From Patescibacteria group bacterium (lineage in GTDB: Bacteria > Patescibacteriota > Patescibacteriia > UBA9934), in assembly GCA_018896835.1 (NCBI GenBank), contig JAHILS010000021.1:1-8800 (forward strand): a DNA stretch of 8,800 nucleotides, given 5' to 3'. Position numbers and translations under genes: made by a program. How positions within the stretch are numbered: the first letter of the stretch is position 1; every line of letters starts with the position of its first letter. The notes below the pieces were generated by a model. That model saw nothing but the letters and a program-made list of their open reading frames with translations, had not been told where the DNA came from and did no database searches. Positions 1-6,132 of the stretch are shown here, piece after piece.

Positions 1-179
1 AATTCTTCTGCTTCACGTTGAGCTATGCTTAGTGCATGGTCTCGACTTTCCTTTAACTGTCGAACTTCTTCAAAAGATTGCTCGGTGACATTTGTTATTT
101 TAACCTCAGATTCCCCGCGTGTTTCAATAACAGGGACTGGAGCCTCTTTATTGGATTGTAGTGTTCCGTCTAGTGCCAT
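1..179 (-). CDS. Unrecognised protein, N-terminal 59 residues (gene runs off the left edge)
   Basis: On the minus strand an ATG at 179-177 opens a frame that stays open to the window edge. The visible protein begins MALDGTLQSNKEAPVPVIET and continues as a charged, Glu/Arg/Gln-rich stretch ending around SIAQREAEE, which would suit a helical or coiled-coil segment. There is no signal peptide or membrane segment in the part seen. I do not recognise the family. The reading as a real gene is supported by a good promoter (199-227) about 13 nt upstream of the start and by its divergent arrangement with ligA. The start lacks a Shine-Dalgarno sequence, like the other genes here. The plus-strand open frame over the same bases is its shadow. 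Confidence 0.6.
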   Translation of the reverse strand, partial: MALDGTLQSNKEAPVPVIETRGESEVKITNVTEQSFEEVRQLKESRDHALSIAQREAEE

Positions 180-198
180 AGATATATTTTATAGTTCA

Positions 199-227
199 AA
201 AATAGCAGATTTTTGCGGTTTTGTCAA
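199..227 (-). promoter_or_regulatory. Sigma-70-type promoter for the leftward gene
   Basis: Read on the minus strand: a consensus -35 TTGACA (227-222), a 17-nt spacer, and a -10 TATTTT (204-199) immediately preceded by TGC, which makes it an extended -10. Predicted transcription start is near 192, giving a leader of only about 13 nt before the ATG at 179. Confidence 0.65.
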
Positions 228-229
228 TC

Positions 230-251
230 TAACCACAGGCTAACCACAGGC
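230..251. repeat. Perfect tandem duplication of an 11-bp unit
   Basis: TAACCACAGGC occurs twice without a gap (230-240 and 241-251). The period of 11 bp is about one helical turn. The repeat lies between the two divergent promoters, directly upstream of the leftward -35 and about 27 bp upstream of the ligA extended -10. It could be a paired operator or simply a slippage duplication; the sequence alone does not decide. Confidence 0.7.
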
Positions 252-277
252 TTTAGTATAACAAAAATGCTTGAATT

Positions 278-286
278 TGATACAAT
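278..286 (+). promoter_or_regulatory. Extended -10 promoter of the ligA operon
   Basis: TGA followed by TACAAT (281-286) matches the extended -10 pattern TGnTATAAT. I see no convincing -35 at the right distance (the best is a weak AT-rich hexamer near 257-263). Predicted transcription start is about 7 nt after the -10, that is at or next to the GTG start codon at 293, so the mRNA is probably leaderless or nearly so. Confidence 0.5.
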
Positions 287-292
287 GGGGCA

Positions 293-2341
293 GTGACTAA
301 AGAACAGGCAAAAAAACGAATAGATAAGCTTAAGGAAGTGATTTCTTATCATCGCTATCTTTATCATGTTTTAGATACCCAAGAGATTTCAGATTCTGCG
401 CTCGATTCGTTAAAGCATGAATTAAAGTTACTTGAAGATGATTATCCAGAATTTATAACTCAAGATTCGCCAACTCAAAGAGTTGGCGGGGAAGCGCTGG
501 AGAAATTTGAAAAAGTGAAACACAAAGAACGGATGCTATCAATGGAAGACGTGTTTTCACAGGAAGAATTTGAAAAATGGGTTGACAGGTTGAAAAGATA
601 TTCAGGAAAAAAATCACCAGAATTTTATGTGATGACAAAAATAGATGGACTAGCAGTATCGCTAATTTATGAAAATGGATTATTTATTAAAGCTGCAACA
701 CGGGGGGATGGATACATTGGTGAAGATATTACTTTAAACGCAAAAACAATTGAATCAATTCCTTTAAAGCTCAGAAAGCCAAACGAAAGAGAGATTAGGC
801 AAATAAAAAAAGAATTTTCTTGTGCGAAAGATTTAATCGAAAGGCTTGAGTTGCTGACTGGCAGAATAGAAGTTCGTGGCGAGATTTATATTACCAAGCA
901 TGACTTTAATCGCCTCAATACTTCACTTAAAAAGAAGGGTGAAAAGGAATATGCTAATCCGAGGAATTTGGCAGCCGGAAGCGTCCGGCAACTTGACCCA
1001 CGCATAACAGCAAAAAGACCGCTAAAATTTAGAGCCTGGCACATCGCTGATATTGGTCAAAAAACTCAGGCAGAGTCCATGTCTGTTTTGCAACTACTTG
1101 GATTTAAGGCCTCGGAAGGTTCGCAAGCAAGTACAATCCATGAAGTGAAACTTGCTTTTGATCGCATGAAGCGCCAGCGTGAAAAAATAGAATATTGGAT
1201 AGATGGACTGGTTGTTCGAGTTGATCAACTAAGTTTATTTTCTGATCTTGGTGTAGTGGGCAAAACTCCGCGCGGAATAGTTGCCTGGAAGTTTCCACCA
1301 GAAGAATCAACCACGCAAGTAAAAGATGTGCAGTGGTTTGTGGGCAGGACGGGAAAATTAACTCCGGTAGCAGTGGTTGAACCAACGTTTATTGCTGGCA
1401 CAACCGTGACACATGCTACACTTCATAACGCTGACGAAATTCGCAGGCTGGGAATAAAGATCGGGGACACGGTCATTCTTACAAAAGCTGGCGACATAAT
1501 TCCTAAAATTACGTTAGTGTTAAAGAACATGCGAACAGGATCGGAGAAGTCAATTCGCGTTCCAAAGCTTTGTCCAATCTGCGGATCTGATGTTATTCAG
1601 AAAAAGAATGCGGTTGATTATATTTGTACTAATAAGAAGTGCTATTCAATGGAGCGGGAGCGGATTTTACACGCTGTTCGAGCTTTTGACATTGAAGGGC
1701 TGGGTATGAAAACGATTGAAAGATTCATTCAGGCTGGAATATTATCCAGCCCGGCCGATATATTTAGATTACAAGTTGATCAAATCAATGGTCTGGAAGG
1801 ATTTGGTGAGGTTTCGGCAAATAATATAGTTGACGAAATTAAAGAAAAAAAGAAAATCAGTTTGGCTGGATTTTTACGGGCATTGAGTATTGAGCACGTC
1901 GGCGAAACAACTTCTGATGCATTAGCTAACCATTTTGGATCATTAAAGAAAATTCAAAATGCTTCAGTAGACGAATTAAGAAATGTGGAAGACATTGGCG
2001 AGGTTGTTGCCAGATCAGTTTTTAGATTTTTTAAGGATAACGAACAGAGTAAGACGATTGAAGATTATTTTTCAGCTGGTGTTGAGATATTAAAGGCAAA
2101 AATTGTAAAACAAACTCTAGCTGGTAAATCATTTGTTCTGACTGGATCGCTAGAAAAGATTTCACGAGACGAAGCAAAAGAGACTATCAAAAAACTTGGT
2201 GGAAAAGTTATGTCGTCAGTTGGAAAAAAAACTAATTTTGTAGTCGTGGGCGCAGAGCCAGGCTCAAAATATGATAAAGCAAAGGAATTAGGAGTACGGA
2301 TCTTGTCGGAAAAAGAGTTTTTGAGTATGTTATCCAAATAA
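293..2341 (+). CDS. ligA: NAD-dependent DNA ligase LigA
   Basis: This 682-residue protein seals nicks in duplex DNA during replication and repair, using NAD+ to adenylate its active-site lysine. Domains in order: NAD-binding Ia domain (about 1-60, with YHRYLYHVLD), adenylation domain (about 65-335) with the catalytic KIDG motif (Lys116) and the ANPRNLAAGSVRQLDPR block (221-237), OB fold with VGRTGKLTPVA (350-360), a four-cysteine zinc finger (Cys427, 430, 445, 450), helix-hairpin-helix region (about 465-580) and a C-terminal BRCT domain (about 605-682). All key residues are present, so it should be active. The GTG at 293 is the start: an in-frame stop lies at 278-280 and the next downstream codons already match the family N-terminus. 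Compared with the E. coli enzyme from memory, residues about 162-188 look like an inserted helical segment before RIEVRGEIY. It is first gene of an operon with gatC 9 nt downstream. Confidence 0.97.
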   Translation: MTKEQAKKRIDKLKEVISYHRYLYHVLDTQEISDSALDSLKHELKLLEDDYPEFITQDSPTQRVGGEALEKFEKVKHKERMLSMEDVFSQEEFEKWVDRLKRYSGKKSPEFYVMTKIDGLAVSLIYENGLFIKAATRGDGYIGEDITLNAKTIESIPLKLRKPNEREIRQIKKEFSCAKDLIERLELLTGRIEVRGEIYITKHDFNRLNTSLKKKGEKEYANPRNLAAGSVRQLDPRITAKRPLKFRAWHIADIGQKTQAESMSVLQLLGFKASEGSQASTIHEVKLAFDRMKRQREKIEYWIDGLVVRVDQLSLFSDLGVVGKTPRGIVAWKFPPEESTTQVKDVQWFVGRTGKLTPVAVVEPTFIAGTTVTHATLHNADEIRRLGIKIGDTVILTKAGDIIPKITLVLKNMRTGSEKSIRVPKLCPICGSDVIQKKNAVDYICTNKKCYSMERERILHAVRAFDIEGLGMKTIERFIQAGILSSPADIFRLQVDQINGLEGFGEVSANNIVDEIKEKKKISLAGFLRALSIEHVGETTSDALANHFGSLKKIQNASVDELRNVEDIGEVVARSVFRFFKDNEQSKTIEDYFSAGVEILKAKIVKQTLAGKSFVLTGSLEKISRDEAKETIKKLGGKVMSSVGKKTNFVVVGAEPGSKYDKAKELGVRILSEKEFLSMLSK

Positions 2342-2350
2342 ATATCAATT

Positions 2351-2644
2351 ATGGGAAATATCGAATTTAATGTTGATTCAGTTGCTAAGCTCGCTATGCT
2401 TGACTTAACTGATGAGGAGCGAGCAATGTTTGCACAGCAATTGCCGTCAATCATGGCCTATGTCAGCAAACTTCATGAGGTTGATACTTCAAAAGTTGAT
2501 TCTTCAGCGTATCTTACAGATTTAAAAAATGTGATGCGTGAAGATGTTGCGATAGATTTATCTGAAGACTTACGAGCGGATTTAATTAAGGCTTTTCCAA
2601 GTGAAAAAGGTGGCGCCCTCGAAGTACCAGCAATATTTGAATAA
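2351..2644 (+). CDS. gatC: Asp-tRNA(Asn)/Glu-tRNA(Gln) amidotransferase subunit C
   Basis: This 97-residue protein is the small subunit that stabilises the GatCAB complex, which converts misacylated Glu-tRNA(Gln) and/or Asp-tRNA(Asn) to the correct amide form in the cytoplasm. The sequence has the family pattern throughout: VAKLAMLDLTDEE near residues 11-23, the helix ending in YVSKLHEVDT (37-46), MREDV (60-64), and a C-terminal VPAIFE. Length is normal for the family. The ATG at 2351 follows the ligA stop by 9 nt, and gatA begins 1 nt after its own stop, so the three genes are almost certainly cotranscribed. No Shine-Dalgarno sequence precedes the start; the upstream bases are AT-rich. Confidence 0.95.
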   Translation: MGNIEFNVDSVAKLAMLDLTDEERAMFAQQLPSIMAYVSKLHEVDTSKVDSSAYLTDLKNVMREDVAIDLSEDLRADLIKAFPSEKGGALEVPAIFE

Positions 2645-2645
2645 T

Positions 2646-4070
2646 ATGGAATACAAAACAGCGATAGATATAAGAAAAGCTATTGAGGCCAAGGAAATTA
2701 CCGCAGTTGCGGTTCTTGAGCATTATTTAAATCAGATTAAAGAAAAAGACAATGAGGTTGGTGCGTTTTTAGAAGTGTTCGAAGATGAGGCGCGAAAGCA
2801 GGCAGAACATATCGACGAAATGGTAGCCAACGGTCAATCACTTCCGCGCATGGCCGGAGTGCCAATCGCTATTAAAGATAACATGCTTTACAAGGGTAAG
2901 GTTGCTAGCGCTGGCTCGCAGATTTTAGAAAAATATGTTTCTGCGTATGACTCAACAGTCGTGAAGCGATTAAAAGAAGCCGGCGCTGTCATAGTTGGCA
3001 GAACAAACATGGATGAGTTTGCCATGGGATCGTCCACTGAAACCTCGGCCTGGAAGGTTACTAAAAACCCAGTTGACATCACAAAAGTTCCAGGTGGATC
3101 GTCGGGTGGGTCAGCGGCAGCGGTTGCCAGTGGCATGGTGCCAGTTGCGCTTGGGTCAGACACAGGTGGATCAATCCGTCAGCCAGCCTCGCTTTGTGGA
3201 GTTGTTGGTATGAAGCCAAGCTATGGCCGAGTATCTCGTTTTGGTTTAATTGCTCTTGGTTCAAGTCTTGACCAAATCGGTCCGTTTGCCACAACAGCGA
3301 AGGACACTGCGCTTGTGCTAGAAGTCATTGAAGGAATTGATGAACACGATGCCACAACAGTGGAACTTGCCGAAACTACAGCTCCCGAGATTGTAGAGTC
3401 TGACTTTAAGGGCATGAAGTTTGGTGTGCCAAAAGAGTACTTTGTTGACGAAATGGATTCTGGCGTCAAAGAAGCGATAGAAAAAGCAATTGAGCTTATC
3501 AAAAATAATGGCGGTGAAATTAAAGAAGTGAGTCTGCCGTTAACTGAGTATGCACTGCCTGCTTATTATATAATTCAGCCAGCCGAGGCTAGCTCAAACC
3601 TTGGGCGATTTGATGGAATGCGTTATGGTAGCAGGGGACTGAGTGACAACTTAAAGGAAAGTTATTTAATGGCCAGAGGCACTGGTTTCGGCAAGGAAGT
3701 AAAAAGACGGATTATGGTTGGTGCTTATGTTCTTTCCGCTGGATATTACGACGCCTATTATAAAAAAGCACTCCAAGTCAGGCAGATGATTGCCAGGGAC
3801 TTTGAGCGAGTGTTTAATGAGGTCGATGTGATAATTAGTCCAACTTCTCCGTGTACAGCCTGGGGACTTGGGGATAAGTTTGATGACCCGATTGCCATGT
3901 ATTTGGCTGACATTTTTACTGTATCGGCTAATATTGCTGGAATTCCAGGAATATCCGTGCCGTGTGGCACAGCTAACGGGTTGCCTGTGGGGTTACAGTT
4001 TTTGGCAGGATCATTCCAGGATGGTAAAATCATTCATGCAGCGAACGCCTTTGAGGCATTAACTAAATAA
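2646..4070 (+). CDS. gatA: Asp-tRNA(Asn)/Glu-tRNA(Gln) amidotransferase subunit A
   Basis: This 474-residue amidase-family subunit hydrolyses glutamine and supplies ammonia to GatB. The Ser-cisSer-Lys triad is visible: Lys77 in GVPIAIKDN, Ser152 in the PGGSSGGSAAA amidase signature, and nucleophile Ser176 in GSDTGGSIRQPA; spacing matches characterised GatA proteins. The C-terminal part ends with the conserved SANIAGIPGISVPCG and LPVGLQFLAG segments. I start it at the ATG at 2646, one base after the gatC stop (TAATATG), because MEYKTAIDIRKAI aligns with family N-termini; an in-frame GTG at 2601 would add 15 atypical residues overlapping gatC. It is probably translationally coupled to gatC. gatB, the tRNA-binding partner, does not follow and must be encoded elsewhere. 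Confidence 0.96.
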   Translation: MEYKTAIDIRKAIEAKEITAVAVLEHYLNQIKEKDNEVGAFLEVFEDEARKQAEHIDEMVANGQSLPRMAGVPIAIKDNMLYKGKVASAGSQILEKYVSAYDSTVVKRLKEAGAVIVGRTNMDEFAMGSSTETSAWKVTKNPVDITKVPGGSSGGSAAAVASGMVPVALGSDTGGSIRQPASLCGVVGMKPSYGRVSRFGLIALGSSLDQIGPFATTAKDTALVLEVIEGIDEHDATTVELAETTAPEIVESDFKGMKFGVPKEYFVDEMDSGVKEAIEKAIELIKNNGGEIKEVSLPLTEYALPAYYIIQPAEASSNLGRFDGMRYGSRGLSDNLKESYLMARGTGFGKEVKRRIMVGAYVLSAGYYDAYYKKALQVRQMIARDFERVFNEVDVIISPTSPCTAWGLGDKFDDPIAMYLADIFTVSANIAGIPGISVPCGTANGLPVGLQFLAGSFQDGKIIHAANAFEALTK

Positions 4071-4086
4071 TTAATTTAATTAAATT

Positions 4087-4788
4087 ATGAGTGATAATAA
4101 TGGTTTCTTTGATGCAAATCCAAAAATGCTCTTTGTTTTTGGACTTGTCTGCGGAATTGCAATAACAATGGTTTTAGGATGGGCATTGCCAAACTTTAGT
4201 AATACAGCTCCGTCAGGCGCAGATCAGGACGTTGTGATAGACGCGACTGATACTCAACCAGAATTGGTTTTGGCAGCAGTTACTGACACAGATCATATTC
4301 GAGGAGACATCAGCCAGGCAAAAGTAGTTTTGATCGAATACTCAGACTTTGAATGTCCATATTGCGGACGACACAATCCAACAATGATTGATTTATACGA
4401 TCAGTATGGAACAGATATTGCCTGGGTATATCGACATTTGCCATTAACCTCAATTCATCCTGATGCGGTGCCATCAGCCCTTGCTTCTGAGTGCGCTGGC
4501 GAACAAGGAAAATTCTGGGAGTTTGCTGATGAGCTTTATGCAAATCAAGACTCGCTTGGCGACGATTATTACACCCAGTTGGCAACTGACCTAGGCTTGG
4601 ACGTAGACCAGTTTACAAGCTGTTACACTAGCCAGAAGTATCTTTCCAAGGTAGAGGCTGATATGCAAAGCGGTGAGAACGCTGGCGTAACAGGCACACC
4701 GGCCACATTTGTAAACGGAACACTAGTAGCTGGCGCATATCCACTCGAAACTTTCACAGGAATGATTGACGAAATCCTGGCGCAATAA
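4087..4788 (+). CDS. Membrane-anchored DsbA-like thiol oxidoreductase (thioredoxin fold, CPYC)
   Basis: This 233-residue protein has a short hydrophilic N-terminus, one hydrophobic segment (about residues 14-34) acting as an uncleaved anchor or signal, a low-complexity Asp/Thr-rich linker (about 38-70), then a DsbA/Thioredoxin_4-type domain (about 72-233). The active site is FECPYCGRH (Cys90, Cys93) and the cis-proline loop is GTPATFVNG (Pro205). Cys136 (ASECAGEQGKFWEF) and Cys179 (FTSCY) are a second pair often seen in this subgroup and may form a structural disulfide. It probably catalyses disulfide formation or exchange outside the cytoplasmic membrane. It lies 16 nt behind gatA, across a spacer made only of A and T (including a 14-bp palindrome, 4073-4086), and is the last gene before the terminator at 5075. 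Whether it is an oxidase or isomerase cannot be told from sequence. Confidence 0.88.
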   Translation: MSDNNGFFDANPKMLFVFGLVCGIAITMVLGWALPNFSNTAPSGADQDVVIDATDTQPELVLAAVTDTDHIRGDISQAKVVLIEYSDFECPYCGRHNPTMIDLYDQYGTDIAWVYRHLPLTSIHPDAVPSALASECAGEQGKFWEFADELYANQDSLGDDYYTQLATDLGLDVDQFTSCYTSQKYLSKVEADMQSGENAGVTGTPATFVNGTLVAGAYPLETFTGMIDEILAQ

Positions 4789-4797
4789 AGATTAGTG

Positions 4798-4911
4798 TCC
4801 TTTCCCCATCCCGACGATGCGTAGAGGCCAGGCGAAGCCTGGTCCGGCTCCGCCGGAGATCTTCTCGAACTCGATCGAAGCTAGAAGACTTCTCCCTTTG
4901 GTCGAAGTGGG
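4798..4911. repeat. Intergenic repeat, copy 1 (interrupted)
   Basis: Two blocks are shared with copy 2 (4971-5051). Block A, 4798-4817, is a 20-bp perfect match to 4971-4990 (contains CCCCATCCCGACGA). Block B, 4858-4911, matches 4998-5051 over 54 bp with 5 mismatches clustered near its start, and is identical over its last 34 bp (contains CTTTGGTCGAAGTGGG). In this copy the blocks are separated by 40 nt, against 7 nt in copy 2, the excess being a double hairpin (4826-4857). Block B can fold imperfectly (GGAGA and CTTC on the left against GAAG and TCTCC on the right). Together with the second copy, the linking sequence 4912-4970 and the terminator, this fills the gene-free stretch 4789-5134. 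The open frame on the minus strand across it (about 4754-5008) looks like translated repeat, not a gene. Confidence 0.8.
4826..4857. repeat. GC-rich double hairpin nested in repeat copy 1
   Basis: Two adjacent perfect palindromes: CCAGGC-GAA-GCCTGG (4828-4842; the stem extends outward by a G-C and a G-T pair to 4826-4844) and TCCGGC-TCC-GCCGGA (4843-4857). Both have 6-bp perfect arms and 3-nt loops, and they share boundary bases, so alternative foldings compete. They are much richer in GC than the surrounding sequence and account for the extra length of copy 1 over copy 2. This looks like a small palindromic element inserted into an older repeat. Confidence 0.7.
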
Positions 4912-4970
4912 TAATAATCACCTCATCCGACATCCATTCCTCGTCCCGTGATCCTTCCCTTATTCTGCGT

Positions 4971-5051
4971 TCCTTTCCCCATCCCGACGACAGGAGGGAT
5001 CTTCTCACAATCGATTAAAGCTAGAAGACTTCTCCCTTTGGTCGAAGTGGG
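4971..5051. repeat. Intergenic repeat, copy 2 (compact)
   Basis: Contains block A (4971-4990) and block B (4998-5051) separated by only 7 nt. It is offset from copy 1 by 173 bp at block A and 140 bp at block B; the 33-bp difference is the nested hairpin element in copy 1. It ends about 24 bp before the terminator. No coding function is visible. Confidence 0.8.
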
Positions 5052-5074
5052 AGATGGTTAGATAAACAACACAA

Positions 5075-5101
5075 AAAAACCCGCTGAAATAGCGGGTTTT
5101 T
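5075..5101. terminator. Bidirectional intrinsic terminator
   Basis: Stem CCCGCT (5080-5085), loop GAAAT, stem AGCGGG (5091-5096), flanked by an A run (5073-5079) and a T run (5097-5101) that extend the pairing to 11 bp. The symmetric A and T tracts let it work on both strands. It sits between the end of the rightward ligA-to-thiol-oxidoreductase operon and the end of the leftward operon (stop at 5135), as expected for convergent units. Confidence 0.92.
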
Positions 5102-5134
5102 GGTATGTCGCTATCACTGTGGGTGAAGTGCTTT

Positions 5135-5452
5135 TTACTTATTTTTTTTTGCCTCGTAATTTATCCACCCCGCTATTCGCATTAGTTCTTTTTGGACAGT
5201 GGGTGAGTCGTACTCGCCGTTATGCATGTGATTGCTGCCATAGCCGGGTTTTTTCTGATCCAGGTGAAGGTCAAAGATTACTTTTTCTTTGGTGCTTGAT
5301 AAATAAAGATGAAACCGCGGGTAAAATCCAGCTGTAGGGCGGAGTACAAAACTTTCTTGTTTGGTACGTGGATCAACAAAAGGCGAGTACCCGGCCCTGC
5401 GCAGTGCTCCGAGTGGATTTGGGACCTGGTCGTGCGTATAGCTCATCTTCAT
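5135..5452 (-). CDS. Conserved-looking 105-residue protein of unknown function
   Basis: I cannot assign a function. The protein has no membrane segment or signal peptide. The N-terminal third contains RRAGYSPFVDPRTKQESFVLR; the centre alternates hydrophobic and polar residues like beta strands (FHLYL, KVIFDLHLD, residues 47-65); then comes QKKPGYGSNHMHNGEYDSP (66-84), with His75, His77, Glu80, Tyr81 and Asp82 forming a cluster that could bind metal or phosphate, followed by a C-terminal helix (VQKELMRIAGWINYEAKKN). I have an impression of similar short proteins in Patescibacteria but cannot verify it. The ATG overlaps the stop of the upstream kinase-like gene by 4 bp (ATGA), so translation is probably coupled; a second ATG two codons later is an alternative start. 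It is last in a three-gene leftward operon ending at the terminator 5075-5101. Confidence 0.75.
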   Translation of the reverse strand: MKMSYTHDQVPNPLGALRRAGYSPFVDPRTKQESFVLRPTAGFYPRFHLYLSSTKEKVIFDLHLDQKKPGYGSNHMHNGEYDSPTVQKELMRIAGWINYEAKKNK

Positions 5453-6132
5453 ACAGACTTTGTACTTTTAAGATTTACACTTTGAAACTGATAGCTTGAT
5501 GGGCTATAAAGGTGTGATACTTTTGATTTTTCTAGACTTGAGGTTTTAACTTGTCGAAAGTGTGAGTGAATAAGGTTAATGCATTGTTCGGAGACTCCAA
5601 CTGGCAATAGCTCGGCATTGATTATGTAGTCTGCATATTGTTTGCCAGGGGCTATAAACATTCTAGCCGCTGGAATCATGATTTTATAAAGATAATCATC
5701 TTCCACCCAAGGTTGACGCATTCTTCGGCGTTTAATTTGGCTGTCTTCGGACAAGTCAAAGTAAAGCTTAAGATCAATCAGGTCGCGAAGTTCTGGATTA
5801 ACAAGAGTCATGAACCCGTCAAAAAGCATGACTTCGGCTGGCAACACACACTTTTCCCCAACGCACTTGTCGTCCTTCCTGGAATAATGAGGAACCATGG
5901 CATGCTTGCCGTCTTTTAAGTCCTTAAGTGCCTGAACCATAATGTCCCACTTAAGACTGTCGGGGTGGTCCCAGTTAATGCATCCGTCGATTACTGGTAC
6001 ATCGTCCTTGTCCTTAAAAAAATCATCAAGCTTCAAACGCGAAACGTTTGAATATCTTGATTGCAAAATACGGCAGAAAAGTGATTTTCCGGCACCCGAC
6101 GGCCCCGCAACTGCGATTATATAAGGTTTCAT
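5449..6132 (-). CDS. Uridine-kinase-like P-loop kinase
   Basis: This 227-residue cytoplasmic protein belongs to the phosphoribulokinase/uridine kinase group, which transfers phosphate from ATP to a nucleoside or similar small hydroxyl substrate. Visible motifs in order: Walker A GPSGAGKS (10-17), LDDFFKD (35-41, equivalent to the DxFY substrate-side motif), NWDHPDS (53-59, like NYDHP in Udk), PHYS (81-84), FDGF (104-107, at the EGIL position), an Arg-rich lid KRRRMR (134-139), and KQYADYII (164-171, as in Udk). Residues after about 193 form a Ser/Lys-rich tail absent from E. coli Udk as I recall it. Uridine/cytidine salvage is the simplest function, but the FDGF replacement and the tail leave other substrates possible. 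Its ATG overlaps the stop of the RhuM-like gene by 4 bp, and its stop overlaps the next gene by 4 bp. Confidence 0.85.
   Translation of the reverse strand: MKPYIIAVAGPSGAGKSLFCRILQSRYSNVSRLKLDDFFKDKDDVPVIDGCINWDHPDSLKWDIMVQALKDLKDGKHAMVPHYSRKDDKCVGEKCVLPAEVMLFDGFMTLVNPELRDLIDLKLYFDLSEDSQIKRRRMRQPWVEDDYLYKIMIPAARMFIAPGKQYADYIINAELLPVGVSEQCINLIHSHFRQVKTSSLEKSKVSHLYSPSSYQFQSVNLKSTKSV

Noticed and set aside
25..243. 72-codon open frame on the plus strand at the left edge
   Set aside because: The minus-strand frame over the same bases has a consensus promoter and a sensible start; the plus frame also runs through that promoter.
2601..2645. GTG at 2601 as the gatA start
   Set aside because: It would add 15 residues that do not resemble GatA N-termini and overlap gatC; the ATG at 2646 fits both alignment and operon spacing.
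4754..5008. 84-codon open frame on the minus strand, Arg/Ser-rich
   Set aside because: It lies over the interrupted repeat and overlaps the end of the thiol-oxidoreductase gene; its composition is that of translated repeat DNA and it has no recognisable domain.
4798..5051. CRISPR array
   Set aside because: Only two repeat units, with two-part structure and unequal spacing, no uniform spacers and no cas genes.
5119..5337. 72-codon open frame on the plus strand
   Set aside because: It overlaps the 105-residue minus-strand gene, which has better protein-like composition and is coupled to the kinase gene; no start signal.
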